A model generated the notes under the pieces. It was not told the DNA's origin, made no database searches, and saw only the letters and a list, made by a program, of their open reading frames with translations. A DNA stretch of 35,224 nt, taken from contig PBBV01000011.1 of assembly GCA_002717835.1 (NCBI GenBank), positions 55,644-90,867 on the forward strand, given 5' to 3'. This DNA comes from Methanobacteriota archaeon. Lineage in GTDB: Archaea; Thermoplasmatota; Poseidoniia; Poseidoniales; Thalassarchaeaceae. The translations under genes and the position numbers were made by a program. Positions 23,999 to 33,178 of the stretch are shown here, piece after piece. How positions within the stretch are numbered: position 1 is the stretch's first letter; each line of letters begins with the position of its first letter.

Positions 23999-24493
23999 TC
24001 AACATTGGCTGCCACTTTTCTCGTATCCGTTCAAGTGAGCCATCAATGAATCAAGACGTTCAGGATTAACCCCCAGATCACTGATGCCTATTCTCGACGA
24101 ACTGTGCCCGTGTATTGTTGTCAACCCATCTGAACATTCAATATGAACCACAAGATCATCCTCGAATCTTAAGATCAGTGTTGTTTCGACAATATGCAAC
24201 GTATCATTGTCTGAATAGACAATTTTGCTTCTATCTCGCTCAGACACCCATTCTCTAACCGAATTTCTGGCATCTTCCATGTTTCCGTCAAATACAATTG
24301 CCGCAGAGTCATCTGTTCTGTGGCTCCATTTTCCGAATCCTGCACAATTTTGTGACTGCTCCTCGCATTCTTCCGGAAGAGTCTCTGAGTAATCTGGCTC
24401 AGGGGAGATTGCTTTGACTGTCGCTATGAGTATCAGCCAGGCAATGAAAACGGTCAGTGCTGTCAATGCCAAGCGCCGGAGATTAGCATTCAT
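23999..24493 (-). CDS. Membrane-anchored DUF1499-like protein
   Basis: A single N-terminal membrane segment (ALTALTVFIAWLILIATV) precedes a ~130-residue outside domain. The block TLHIVETTLILRFEDDLVVHIE, then GHSSSRIGISDLGVNPERLDSL, matches the conserved core of DUF1499 (consensus ..RS..fgF.DD.e.......vrSaSR.G.sDlGvN..Ri..i). Three Cys (residues 43, 50 and the last) may pair outside the cell. The ATG at 24493 is preferred because GGAGTGA, overlapping the grpE stop, lies four bases upstream; an in-frame start at 24511 would overlap grpE. Function of the family is not established. Confidence 0.7.
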   Translation of the reverse strand: MNANLRRLALTALTVFIAWLILIATVKAISPEPDYSETLPEECEEQSQNCAGFGKWSHRTDDSAAIVFDGNMEDARNSVREWVSERDRSKIVYSDNDTLHIVETTLILRFEDDLVVHIECSDGLTTIHGHSSSRIGISDLGVNPERLDSLMAHLNGYEKSGSQC

Positions 24494-24497
24494 AATT

Positions 24498-24983
24498 TCA
24501 CTCCGAGACAACTACCTTGGCTGGCTTCAGTACTCGATCATGAATCATGTACCCCGTCTCGATAACTTGCAACACTGTGCCTGAATCGGCTTCCTCTGGT
24601 GCGGGAATAGCTGCGATTGCTTCCATTCGACTGGGGTCGAATACTCCATCCTCGATCTCAATCTCGACAATCCCTTCGGAAGAGAGGGCCATCCGCATGT
24701 TCTCTGCGGTCAGCCTTATTCCTTCCAGAGTAGAATCCGGTGAATCTTTCGAGGACTCCATGGCGAGTTCGAGACTACTAAGGACGTCTAGCATCTTAAG
24801 CCCAAGCCGACTCGGAGAGTACTTGACCAGATCAGCTCTTTCTCTGGAAGCCCTCGAACGTACATTTGCAATCTCTGCACGAGCATATTGGAGATCGCGC
24901 TCTAGAGACTCAATACTAACCCCCCCATCGCCCTCATCTTCGGGAACAACACTTTCTTGATTTAGATCGTCTTCTTCAGTCAT
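24498..24983 (-). CDS. grpE: GrpE nucleotide exchange factor
   Basis: GrpE releases ADP from DnaK in the Hsp70 cycle. The protein (161 residues from the ATG at 24983) has an acidic N-terminus and a long helix with ERDLQYARAEIANVRSRASRERADL (first part of the coiled-coil dimer). The C-terminal beta domain has DPSRMEAIAAIPAPEEADSG and VIETGYMIHDRVLKPAKVVV (consensus GY.l.dRvLRPA.V.V). The start is set by GAGGTGG a few bases upstream; an open frame to 25019 would add 12 residues from a TTG. The usual partner dnaK is not adjacent; the gene sits between ABCE1 and a DUF1499 gene. Confidence 0.92.
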   Translation of the reverse strand: MTEEDDLNQESVVPEDEGDGGVSIESLERDLQYARAEIANVRSRASRERADLVKYSPSRLGLKMLDVLSSLELAMESSKDSPDSTLEGIRLTAENMRMALSSEGIVEIEIEDGVFDPSRMEAIAAIPAPEEADSGTVLQVIETGYMIHDRVLKPAKVVVSE

Positions 24984-25000
24984 TTTTACTACCACCTCTG

Positions 25001-25010
25001 TATAAAAAAA
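25001..25010 (-). promoter_or_regulatory. T7-TATA element at ABCE1 end / grpE promoter
   Basis: On the minus strand TTTTTTTATA begins 5 bases after the ABCE1 stop and lies about 22 bases ahead of the grpE ATG. The U-run could act as an archaeal intrinsic terminator, and the TTTTATA as a box A giving grpE its own (for instance heat-responsive) promoter. Either role is inferred from sequence and position only. Confidence 0.35.
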
Positions 25011-25015
25011 CCTAA

Positions 25016-26785
25016 TCAATCAACATAGAAATATTCGCCGTCGATTTTCTGCTCCCTATCCTTCCTACTCCCTGGTTTGTTTATTCTAGGCCTGTGCGAT
25101 TCATGATCCCTTCGAAACGTCACATCGACCTGTTCTAAGAATCGATTCATGCCTTTCCTCAGCGCCATCGGTCCATGGGCATTACCATGAGTTCCGCCTT
25201 CCCCCTCAAAGACAAGTAGCGAGTCACTCACGATATCGATAAAATAGATGTCGTGGTCGATCACCATAGCCGCCTTTTCCTTGGTAAGCATAGTCCTTCG
25301 GATTGCCTTGGCAGCTTCCATTCTGGCATTCACGTCAAGATGCGCACTTGGCTCATCAAGGAGATACAAATCAGCCTCTCTGCCTAGACATATGGCTATG
25401 CTCACCGCTTGTAACTCCCCTCCAGATAGACGTCGAGCGCTCAATTCGACCATCTGGTCAATTTGAAGTGGCCGAATAACTTGGGTGTTGAACTCCCCAC
25501 TTCTCCATGTTAGCCCTATTTCAGAGTCTAGCCATTGAGCAACACTCCCCTCGAAATCTGTATTGACGTGTTGGGGCTTGTATGACACTATCGCATCCAT
25601 TGTACACCATCCCTGATCGGGCTCAATTTCTCCCGCGATCATTCTGACCATAGTCGTCTTACCGGTTGCGTTTGGTCCAACCACGCCCACCACTTCGGCA
25701 CTTCTAACGCCACCTTCTCCTGTCTTCAAGGAGAAATCTCCCATTTTCTTCTCCATGTCGCCCCATTCCAGAATAATATCTCCAACTTCTTCACCACGTA
25801 CTCTGCCTCTTAGGAAAGAAATGGGCTTGTCTCTAATCCTGACGTTTTCTTCCGTCAGGAAACCGTCCAGATAGGCATTTATTGCAGTCCTAGTTGTTCT
25901 CGGCGGAGTGAATATTCCGTATGCAGCTCGCCCTCCGTATACTACATGAACGAGGTCGCACAAAACATCGAGAATGGCTAAATCATGCTCAATAACAATT
26001 ATTCTCTTACCCTTCTCCACGAGATTCTGAATTATTCTGACGACTCTCATACGTTCGTGGATATCGAGATAGGATGACGGCTCATCAAAGAAGTAAACGT
26101 CTGCGTCTTTCAGTATAGTAGCACATATGGCGACACGTTGCAGCTCACCACCAGATAGCCCTGAAAGTCTTCTATCCAAGATGTGACTTATGGCAGTTTT
26201 TTCAGCACATTCCTCAAGTTCACCACGATCATCAACTCTTGAAAGAAGACCTCGGACCTCTCCATCCCAAAGTTTTGGGAGCTTGTCGACATACTGTGGT
26301 TTGACAGCTATGGAAACTCCTGATTCCGATAGTAGACTCAGGTAATCTCTTAATTCCCCACGAGGGAATGAGTTGAGGACCTCATCCCAATCCCTGTCTG
26401 CAATGGTCCAATCCCCTAGATTCGGTCTCAAGGCCCCAGATAACAGATTGATCGCAGTCGATTTTCCCATTCCATTCGGACCAAGAATACCAACGACTTG
26501 GCTTTCACGTGGAGCAGGCAGACGAAATAGTCTGAATGAGTTCTCTCCGTAACTGTGTGTCAGGTCATGATCCAGTTCTTCTGGGAGATTTATGATCTTG
26601 ACTGCATTTCCAGGACATCGTTTTGCCCTATTTAGGCACACTGGACATGCAGTTTCCAGAATTCTGCATTTATTGCCTTCGAATTGAATGCACTCCCTTC
26701 CGCAACTACCCGCGTATTTTTGCAGATAATCAAATGCGGGAGTGTTGGGCTTACATCTTTCTTCAAGCAATACCGCGACACGCAA
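25016..26785 (-). CDS. abce1: ABCE1 / Rli1 ribosome-recycling ATPase with remodelled Fe-S domain
   Basis: ABCE1 splits post-termination ribosomes. Two ABC cassettes are clear: GPNGMGKST, LSGGELQRV and FDEPSSYLD; then GPNATGKTT, LSGGELQAVSI and LLDEPSAHLD. The Fe-S domain ends with the conserved VKIINLPEEL and YGENSFRLFRLPAPRE. Its Cys pattern is abnormal: only seven Cys (11, 28, 32, 40, 47, 50, 57), with a ~12-residue insertion after the first, and CPVCLNRAKRCP where the family has CxxCxxCxxxCP, so the third ligand position is Arg. The start is uncertain: the TTG at 26785 gives the expected RVAVL opening, while TTGs at 26839 and 26893 are also in frame, the last overlapping the upstream gene. 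Confidence 0.9.
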   Translation of the reverse strand: MRVAVLLEERCKPNTPAFDYLQKYAGSCGRECIQFEGNKCRILETACPVCLNRAKRCPGNAVKIINLPEELDHDLTHSYGENSFRLFRLPAPRESQVVGILGPNGMGKSTAINLLSGALRPNLGDWTIADRDWDEVLNSFPRGELRDYLSLLSESGVSIAVKPQYVDKLPKLWDGEVRGLLSRVDDRGELEECAEKTAISHILDRRLSGLSGGELQRVAICATILKDADVYFFDEPSSYLDIHERMRVVRIIQNLVEKGKRIIVIEHDLAILDVLCDLVHVVYGGRAAYGIFTPPRTTRTAINAYLDGFLTEENVRIRDKPISFLRGRVRGEEVGDIILEWGDMEKKMGDFSLKTGEGGVRSAEVVGVVGPNATGKTTMVRMIAGEIEPDQGWCTMDAIVSYKPQHVNTDFEGSVAQWLDSEIGLTWRSGEFNTQVIRPLQIDQMVELSARRLSGGELQAVSIAICLGREADLYLLDEPSAHLDVNARMEAAKAIRRTMLTKEKAAMVIDHDIYFIDIVSDSLLVFEGEGGTHGNAHGPMALRKGMNRFLEQVDVTFRRDHESHRPRINKPGSRKDREQKIDGEYFYVD

Positions 26786-26843
26786 GCACTCTACCCCGAC
26801 ACCCGCCTCGTGGATTGACGTTTGAGCCCTTCGTGACAACCAG

Positions 26844-28142
26844 TCAGATGGGGAGGAAGCGATAACGGAAGTACACCCATGCAGCGAGGCCAATCTTCTC
26901 GGGTTTCGATAACTGCACTCTTTCTGAGAAAACGTCGCCGTTGTTTTTGCTGATTTTCTTTAATATCGAGTCATAGAATGCCATCATAGCTGCGGGGGAG
27001 TATCTAGATTGCCTGTCTAAATGCCCCAGAAGGCCCTTGGCGGTCCGCCCATATGATTGTGCACGCTTGACATAATTTCGGCAGAAACCTTCCCACCCGG
27101 GGTGATCTAGGAGGCTTGCACCGTCCAAAACGTCTTTTTCCGTTATTCCATACCTGCGCAATTCGTCTAGAGGCAAGTATATCCTTCCTCTGGCGGAGTC
27201 CTCTTGCACATCTCTCAAGATATTAATCAGCTGCATGTAAATGCCCCATGCTTCAGCCTCGTCCTTTGCCTCCGGAGCATTGTAGCCGTAGATTTCTATG
27301 CAAACCAAGCCAACTGTTGAAGCAACTTTGTAACAATACTCGTAGAGATCCTCGAAGGTTTCGAATCGATCTCTGTGAAGATCATCTTCCATGCCACTTA
27401 TCATATCGTCCAAAAGGGTCCTTGGGATTCTGAACTTTTCAACAGTGTCTTTCAGTGCAATGAATATCGGGTCGGTGGAGGTAACAGTCGTGTAAGCCGT
27501 CGAGAGTTTCTTTCGATAGTAAAAAAGCTGAGACATTTTATCATCGTAGGCCTCTCTTTCTAGAACAGGCTCACCCATTATTCGCTCTATCTCTGTTCTG
27601 TAGTCCCTAGATTCGCTACTGCTTTCAGAACCTCCGGGGAATAAATCGGTGTAGTCACCGTCAGCGATATCGTCAGCCCTCCTGCAGAAGGCGTAGTATG
27701 CACATATTGATTGTTTAATCTCATGTGGGAGATACTTGAAGGAATGATAGAAGTTTGCGGCTTCTATTCTTGTCAATTCTTCGCAGTAATCATAGGAGGC
27801 AGCAATCATCCTTTGTGGAAGCTCGCCCTCTTTCCAAATTGAAGCATCGATGTGCCCAAATGGATTCTTGAGATTGCCTCTCAAGCCAATGACGCCCATG
27901 AATTTGGCCCCTTCTCGGAGCGTTTCAAGTGCCGTAATGGAGATTGCACGCGCAGCATCGCTGGTAACTGAGACCCTAGACCTGATTGCATCTATGGGTC
28001 CGGCTGAATCCCTCTCGAAACCAAGGGAGATGTCTTCGATATCTAAGCCATCAATATCGATGGACTCAGCCTTTCCGTTCTGGGACATCATAGGATGCTG
28101 CAAAGTTGGACGTTTGAAGGTCTGTGTCTCTAGTGCGCCCAC
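26844..28142 (-). CDS. Phytoene/squalene synthase family protein (CrtB/HpnD-like)
   Basis: Head-to-head condensation of prenyl diphosphates. Family signatures: NFYHSFKYLPHEIKQSICAYYAFCRRADDIAD (residues ~129-160, first Asp-rich motif), GMEDDLHRDRFETFEDLYEYCYKVASTVGL, and QLINILRDVQEDSARGRIYLP (second Asp-rich motif). Both Asp clusters are intact. An N-terminal extension of ~100 residues before the fold is unusual; if the real start is the ATG pair at 28088-28091, it is still ~85 residues. The GTG at 28142 lies 3 bases after the stop of the second paralogue, so they are surely co-transcribed. Product (squalene intermediates or phytoene) cannot be settled without a desaturase or reductase partner, and none is visible. 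Confidence 0.88.
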   Translation of the reverse strand: MGALETQTFKRPTLQHPMMSQNGKAESIDIDGLDIEDISLGFERDSAGPIDAIRSRVSVTSDAARAISITALETLREGAKFMGVIGLRGNLKNPFGHIDASIWKEGELPQRMIAASYDYCEELTRIEAANFYHSFKYLPHEIKQSICAYYAFCRRADDIADGDYTDLFPGGSESSSESRDYRTEIERIMGEPVLEREAYDDKMSQLFYYRKKLSTAYTTVTSTDPIFIALKDTVEKFRIPRTLLDDMISGMEDDLHRDRFETFEDLYEYCYKVASTVGLVCIEIYGYNAPEAKDEAEAWGIYMQLINILRDVQEDSARGRIYLPLDELRRYGITEKDVLDGASLLDHPGWEGFCRNYVKRAQSYGRTAKGLLGHLDRQSRYSPAAMMAFYDSILKKISKNNGDVFSERVQLSKPEKIGLAAWVYFRYRFLPI

Positions 28143-28145
28143 ACT

Positions 28146-29162
28146 TCATTCTCTTGTCGAAAACATTCTGCCCGAGCTTATCAGTCTCTTTTCATACCAC
28201 TTTGACCGCACTGCTAGTTTGCATTGGAAGAGAATCATGGCTACCCTTCTCCTGCTTATTTTAATTTGGTTAACAGGGTTTAGGACATTTTTCCCTCGGA
28301 GCAGCGCAATAGTCCTACGGCCAATCACCACGGGCAGCATACAGGATAATCGAAGACTTCTGTATTCCCTAGGAATGATCGAGATATACTCTTCTGCGTG
28401 GTCAAGATGATCACAGGTTATGTCCAGATATGCAGAGTACAGGGCCCTGAATGTGCCCATGGAATCAGGATTGAGGAGATCAGAGGGATCGAGGTCGTAT
28501 TCCAATAAGCGATTCATTGGCAAGTAGCACCTCCCTATCGAAAGATCGGAGGGTATGTCTCGAAGAATGTTAATCATCTGCAATGCTTTGCCAAAACGAA
28601 TTCCGAGAACGCGCATTCTTTCAGTCTCGATTTCTTCGCTCTCAATAAGTCGACGCAAGGAAATTTCAGTCCAAAATTCTCCAACAGAACCAGCCACTCT
28701 GTACGCATAGTCGTCTAATTCTTCATCAGATTTCAAAGCTATTATTTCACTTGATTTTGTACCAAATCTCTCTATATCAAGTCGCTGACCACTAATGATA
28801 ACAAGCAGGCATCGTAATATCATCTGCCTATCCCCCTCTTCAGCACATGCAAATGCGGATATTACTTTGGAGACAGATCTCAGTAGGTCGCCTTCATGGT
28901 GATTTTCTTGGAGATCGGCAATAGAATTTAGGTCCAATTCGTTCGAATTACTTTGTACGGCCTCAGAGTATTTGTCAAGCATCCCAATCAGGAGATCCCG
29001 ATCATCTCCTGTGTCTGCTATAGTGTCTGCAACCCTGGCGAGTAAGTAAAGCAGTCCAACTTGGTTTCTTATTTGGTCTGGAAGCGTCCCTAGCGAGAGA
29101 TAGAACGATCGAGAGGTCCTCCTTAAGAGGTCATCAATGGCATCATCCACAATCACGCTCAT
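28146..29162 (-). CDS. Squalene/phytoene synthase family protein, second paralogue (squalene-synthase/HpnC-like)
   Basis: TSRSFYLSLGTLPDQIRNQVGLLYLLARVADTIADTGDD is the squalene-synthase type first Asp motif, followed by RLDIERFG, LDDYAYRVAGSVGEFWTEI and MINILRDIPSDLSIGRCYLP (second motif). It differs clearly from the downstream paralogue, so this is an old duplication rather than a recent copy. A tandem of two such enzymes is known for HpnC/HpnD squalene synthesis in bacteria, where a third protein HpnE reduces the product (family knowledge); no such gene is present here. The start is uncertain: the ATG at 29162 fits the fold, while the ATG at 29213 lies 6 bases after the sucD stop and would add 17 basic residues. 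Confidence 0.85.
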   Translation of the reverse strand: MSVIVDDAIDDLLRRTSRSFYLSLGTLPDQIRNQVGLLYLLARVADTIADTGDDRDLLIGMLDKYSEAVQSNSNELDLNSIADLQENHHEGDLLRSVSKVISAFACAEEGDRQMILRCLLVIISGQRLDIERFGTKSSEIIALKSDEELDDYAYRVAGSVGEFWTEISLRRLIESEEIETERMRVLGIRFGKALQMINILRDIPSDLSIGRCYLPMNRLLEYDLDPSDLLNPDSMGTFRALYSAYLDITCDHLDHAEEYISIIPREYRSLRLSCMLPVVIGRRTIALLRGKNVLNPVNQIKISRRRVAMILFQCKLAVRSKWYEKRLISSGRMFSTRE

Positions 29163-29219
29163 GGTATTACTTCGATCGTTACGCGGAGCGCCTCGATGTT
29201 GAGTTCTTCGCATCGTAGC

Positions 29220-30149
29220 TTAGGATTCACGCAATCCTGCTTCGATAAGAGCGTCTGCGAGTACTTGGCCAATGACCGAGGGGTCATCGGCCACGTGAAT
29301 GCCAGCGGCCCTAAATGCGGTTATTTTCTCTGCTGCTGTTCCTTTGCCTCCGCTTATGATTGCACCAGCGTGCCCCATTCGCTTGCCCGGGGGTGCAGTT
29401 GAACCTGCTACGAAGCCGACAACCGGTTTGGTTCCATTGGCGGATATCCATTCGGCTGCCTCTTCCTCAGCGGATCCCCCAATCTCCCCTATCAAAACAA
29501 TTGCTTCTGTTTGAGGATCCGATTCGAAAGCCTCGAGACAATCGATGAATCCTGTGCCTTGTACAGGGTCGCCTCCAATACCGATACACGTCGACTGTCC
29601 TTCTCCTATGCCCGTGGTCTGAGCAACCGCCTCGTAAGTTAGAGTTCCTGACTTGGAGACTATGCCTATCCTACCTTTACGATGAATATGGCCAGGCATT
29701 ATGCCGATTTTTGATCCGCCATTTGACCCCGGCGTAATTATGCAAGGACAATTGGGCCCTATTAGACGCACATCCGGATATGACGCCATAGCATCCACCA
29801 CATCTACCATGTCTAGAATGGGGATGCCCTCTGTGATGCACACTACTAGGCCGGAACCGCGAACGGTTTGAAATGCGGACGCTGCCTCCTTAATCGCAGC
29901 CCCAGCATAAGGAGGAGGAACGTAAATTACGCTTACGTCCGCCATAGTTTCCTCAACTGCCTGTTCCATTCCGTCGAAAACAGGCACCACCCTTCCGTGC
30001 AAAGAAACCGTCATGCCCCCCTTTCCTGGGGTAACCCCTCCTACTATGTCAGTACCGTACTCGACCATTTTCCCGCCATGAAATGTGCCTTGACGACCAG
30101 TGACCCCTTGAATCAGCACTTTGGCATCCTCGCCTACCCAAATGGACAT
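29220..30149 (-). CDS. sucD: Succinyl-CoA synthetase alpha subunit
   Basis: The alpha subunit binds CoA and carries the phospho-histidine. The protein opens [22 protein letters not shown] (CoA-binding Rossmann domain), with [39 protein letters not shown] and the active-site His in [18 protein letters not shown]. At 309 residues it is slightly longer than the usual ~290. The start overlaps the sucC stop by 1 base (TGATG), so alpha and beta are translationally coupled. With citrate synthase at 13331 it supports an operating TCA cycle. Confidence 0.95.
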   Translation of the reverse strand: MSIWVGEDAKVLIQGVTGRQGTFHGGKMVEYGTDIVGGVTPGKGGMTVSLHGRVVPVFDGMEQAVEETMADVSVIYVPPPYAGAAIKEAASAFQTVRGSGLVVCITEGIPILDMVDVVDAMASYPDVRLIGPNCPCIITPGSNGGSKIGIMPGHIHRKGRIGIVSKSGTLTYEAVAQTTGIGEGQSTCIGIGGDPVQGTGFIDCLEAFESDPQTEAIVLIGEIGGSAEEEAAEWISANGTKPVVGFVAGSTAPPGKRMGHAGAIISGGKGTAAEKITAFRAAGIHVADDPSVIGQVLADALIEAGLRES

Positions 30150-31357
30150 CAGAATCCCTCCTGAATCAAATTTACAATTTTTTCAGCACCCTCAGCAAGT
30201 GAATCAGCAGGATGTATGTTAAGCCCGCTATTTTCGAGAATCGCCTTCCCCTCATCCACATTTGTTCCTGCAAGCCTCACCACCAATGGGTCTGATAGCC
30301 CAAGTTTGCCGACAGCAGCTATTATGCCGTTTGCAATTATATCGCACCGCATTATCCCTCCGAATATGTTCACAAGGATTCCTTTGACATTTGGATCTTC
30401 AAGGATTATACTGAATGCAGTTGTGACTTGATCCTCATTGGCTCCACCCCCTACATCGAGGAAGTTGGCTGGTTCACCCCCGTACAACTTGATTACATCC
30501 ATGGTTGCCATAGCCAATCCTGCACCATTCACCATGCAGCCGATATCGCCATCGAGCTTAACATAAGACAGACCAGTCTCCTTCGCCCTGACTTCTATCT
30601 CCTCCTCTTCCGAAAGGTCCCTGACATTTTCCCATTCAGGATGTCTGAATAATGCGTTATCATCGAATGAAACTTTGGCATCAAGAGCTATCATGCCGCC
30701 ATTCTCGGTTCTCACAAGGGGATTGATTTCTATCATGCTGCAGTCTGAACGTATGAATAATTCTCCAAGATTTACAACAAGGTCTGAAAATGAAGAGCAG
30801 GATTCACCAACTAAGCCGAGAGCAGATCCAAGTTCCAAACACTGTGATTCAGTGAACCCATTTTTCCCCTCGCTCCATATTCTGTGAATTGCATCGGGAT
30901 CATTCTCTGCAACATCCTCGATATCGACTCCACCTTGCTCTGAGGCCATGACGAGCAACGAGTTTGCACTCCGATCGATAAGCATCGCAAGATAGTACTC
31001 GTGTGCTATCGAACACCCTGCCTCAACATACAAGTTTCTGACCATTTTTCCAGCAGGGCCCGTCTGCTTGGTTACGAGTAAATTCCCAAGAATATTACTC
31101 GCGTATTCCCCGACTTCATGCTCTGAAAATGCTATTTTGACGCCCCCTTTCATTCGAACTTCTCCGGTATCTGGGCATAGAAGCGTACCTTTTCCTCTTC
31201 CACCAGCGTGTATCTGGCTCTTTACCGCCACCGTTCCTCTTCCTAGTTTCTGATATGCCGACAGGGCCTCATCGACGTTTTTACAATGAACTCCCTCAAG
31301 CACAGGGACGCCCGATTCTCTGAACATATTTTTTGCTTGGTACTCGTGTATGTTCAT
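30149..31357 (-). CDS. sucC: Succinyl-CoA synthetase beta subunit
   Basis: The beta subunit forms the nucleotide-binding ATP-grasp part. The N-terminal [33 protein letters not shown] (nucleotide-binding Lys region), [26 protein letters not shown], and the CoA-ligase-like half with [29 protein letters not shown] and [10 protein letters not shown] are all family blocks. 402 residues compares with ~390 typically. It is the first gene of the minus-strand string that runs down to 21840. A 97-base region with the divergent nucleotidyltransferase gene lies upstream. Confidence 0.95.
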   Translation of the reverse strand: MNIHEYQAKNMFRESGVPVLEGVHCKNVDEALSAYQKLGRGTVAVKSQIHAGGRGKGTLLCPDTGEVRMKGGVKIAFSEHEVGEYASNILGNLLVTKQTGPAGKMVRNLYVEAGCSIAHEYYLAMLIDRSANSLLVMASEQGGVDIEDVAENDPDAIHRIWSEGKNGFTESQCLELGSALGLVGESCSSFSDLVVNLGELFIRSDCSMIEINPLVRTENGGMIALDAKVSFDDNALFRHPEWENVRDLSEEEEIEVRAKETGLSYVKLDGDIGCMVNGAGLAMATMDVIKLYGGEPANFLDVGGGANEDQVTTAFSIILEDPNVKGILVNIFGGIMRCDIIANGIIAAVGKLGLSDPLVVRLAGTNVDEGKAILENSGLNIHPADSLAEGAEKIVNLIQEGF

Positions 31358-31454
31358 GCTGCTCGGTTTGACCGCAACGCAGGACGTCCTTGAACGGTTC
31401 GCATGATAATCAATATTGGGACAACCCTAACTTATCCAACTCTTGCCCTTAATC

Positions 31455-32405
31455 ATGGATGCAATAGTATTGGCAGGGGGATTCGGGACACGCCTCAGAC
31501 CGTGGACTCTTTCAGTACCCAAGCCACTTGTGCCTCTGTTAGATACAACTTTGATAGAACACTCGATGCGGATTATACCAAGATCACTAGTCAACAGAGT
31601 AATCATTGCCGCAGGATACGAGGCAGAACAGATACGGTCATACTTCACCAATCTCGATGCCGGGGTAGAAGTTGTAATTGTAGAGGAAAAAGAACCCCTC
31701 GGAACAGGTGGGGCAATAGCGAATTGCTTGGCTGCCGTCAGAGGCAATAGATTTCTGGTTTTGAATGGCGATTTGATAACAACCGTAGATATCCGCAAAA
31801 TGATTGCCCAACATGAAAGAGACAATCGTTTGGCAACAATCTCCTTGTGGCCGGTTGAAAACCCAAATCGCTTCGGCGTAGCAGATTTCGACTCTCCTAA
31901 CAGATCAATAAAACGATTTCAAGAGAAGCCAGACCCTGGAAAGGAATATTCCAACCTAATCAACGCCGGTTGTTATTTGCTGGAACGAGAAGTGATTGAT
32001 CAAATGCCCGATGGCCCTCATTCTATCGAGCGAGAAGTTTTCCCCTCGATAGCCAAATCAGGCAATATGGGTGGCTTTTGCTACACTGGTAGATTCATAG
32101 ATGCAGGAACTCCCTCAAGCTATCTTGACGCAATGCGTACCGCAATCTCCGATGGCTCATTCTATCGTGGCAAAGTTCTCGGCACAACATGGTCCATGAG
32201 CGACGGAGTAGACAGCTCCACAGCCGATTACAGTGCAATAGGGCAGGGATGCACGATAGGTCAAAACACAGTTGTGAAATCCAGCGCAATATTGGATGGG
32301 GCCAGCATAGGATCTAATTGTCACATAGAAAGGTGCTTAATCGGAAAAGGTGCGGAAATTGGCGACAATGTCCGTATGATCGATCAGGTTGTAGCATTCA
32401 ACTAA
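31455..32405 (+). CDS. Sugar-1-phosphate nucleotidyltransferase (mannose-1-phosphate guanylyltransferase-like)
   Basis: The pyrophosphorylase signature LAGGFGTRLRPWTLSVPKPLVPL opens the protein, with GTGGAIANCL, the metal Asp in VLNGDLITTVD, GVADFD, FQEKPDP, INAGCYLLE and SIEREVFPSIA, then FIDAGTPSSYLDAM. The IEREVFP and IDAGTP blocks are typical of GDP-mannose pyrophosphorylases. The C-terminal ~80 residues have hexapeptide-like repeats (IGQGCTIGQNTVVKSSAI, then IGSNCHIERCLIGKGAEIG) of a left-handed beta helix. UDP-glucose or dTDP-glucose forms are alternatives. The ATG at 31455 starts the conserved motif exactly; an upstream TTG at 31443 is not needed. No clear Shine-Dalgarno, so it may be leaderless. 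Confidence 0.88.
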   Translation: MDAIVLAGGFGTRLRPWTLSVPKPLVPLLDTTLIEHSMRIIPRSLVNRVIIAAGYEAEQIRSYFTNLDAGVEVVIVEEKEPLGTGGAIANCLAAVRGNRFLVLNGDLITTVDIRKMIAQHERDNRLATISLWPVENPNRFGVADFDSPNRSIKRFQEKPDPGKEYSNLINAGCYLLEREVIDQMPDGPHSIEREVFPSIAKSGNMGGFCYTGRFIDAGTPSSYLDAMRTAISDGSFYRGKVLGTTWSMSDGVDSSTADYSAIGQGCTIGQNTVVKSSAILDGASIGSNCHIERCLIGKGAEIGDNVRMIDQVVAFN

Positions 32406-32462
32406 CGCCAAAACATATGATTGAGGCGACACCAAGAAAAGGCGAACGCATGAGAGCCACCT

Positions 32463-33125
32463 ATGCCTGATCCGCTTGTAGTAGTCAATTGCAAGACATA
32501 TTCAACTGCATCTGGGGCTGCTGCAGAGGCCCTCGCAGTACAGATGATGAGTTTGGAAACTTCAGCTCGGATGGTTTTGTCGGTTTCACCCCTTGATTTA
32601 GCCCCAGTTATAGCCGCCGCACCTGATTTAGAGGTTTGGACTCAACATTTAGATCCAGTGGGCCATGGATCTAACACTGGGCGAATTCAGCCGGAGACCG
32701 CCATTTCCAGGGGAGCTGCCGGTTCACTCATCAATCACGCCGAAAGAAAAGTCTCTTTGGGCCATGTGGACGAACTTCTTGCCATGGTGCCTACCGGATT
32801 CGAAGTGTGTGCCTGTGCTGCAGATGCCTCGGAGGCAATGGCCCTGGCTCATCTGGCACCTCCCATGATTGCAGTAGAACCACCGAGTTTGATAGGGGGC
32901 AATGTCTCGGTAACTAAAGCAGATCCATCCGCCGTCTCAGATTCTGTCGACGCAGTCCGCTCCATTGATGATGGAATCAGAGTCCTTTGCGGTGCAGGGG
33001 TGAAAACGGGCGAGGATGTAGCAGCAGCTGTCGATCTTGGAGCATCCGGCGTTTTGCTCGCCTCTGGCGTAACTAAGGCAAGGGATACTCAAGCCGTCCT
33101 CTTAGATTTGGTGTCCATGTTGTAA
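32463..33125 (+). CDS. tpiA: Triosephosphate isomerase (archaeal type)
   Basis: Interconverts dihydroxyacetone phosphate and glyceraldehyde-3-phosphate. The short archaeal form (220 residues versus ~250 in bacteria) shows NCKTY with K11, TQHLDPVGHGSNTG, LINHAERK with catalytic H92, AVEPPSLIGG with catalytic E139, and the phosphate-binding GAGVKTGEDVAAAVDLGASGVLLASGV. All three catalytic residues are present. It starts 57 bases after the nucleotidyltransferase stop on the same strand. A TATA-like AACATATGATT lies in that gap. Confidence 0.95.
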   Translation: MPDPLVVVNCKTYSTASGAAAEALAVQMMSLETSARMVLSVSPLDLAPVIAAAPDLEVWTQHLDPVGHGSNTGRIQPETAISRGAAGSLINHAERKVSLGHVDELLAMVPTGFEVCACAADASEAMALAHLAPPMIAVEPPSLIGGNVSVTKADPSAVSDSVDAVRSIDDGIRVLCGAGVKTGEDVAAAVDLGASGVLLASGVTKARDTQAVLLDLVSML

Positions 33126-33130
33126 ATTTC

Positions 33131-33140
33131 CAATATATCG
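33131..33140 (+). promoter_or_regulatory. TATA-like box ahead of small membrane protein gene
   Basis: CAATATATCG lies between tpiA and the membrane protein ATG at 33179. Transcription expected about 25 bases downstream would leave a leader of roughly 15-20 bases. Confidence 0.4.
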
Positions 33141-33178
33141 GGAATCGAATTAAGAGGTCATGGCCTTTGGTGTGGATC

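Noticed and set aside
27850-28410. A 186-codon plus-strand open frame across the junction of the two prenyl synthases
   Set aside because: It is antisense to two genes whose motifs are intact and shows no family features of its own.
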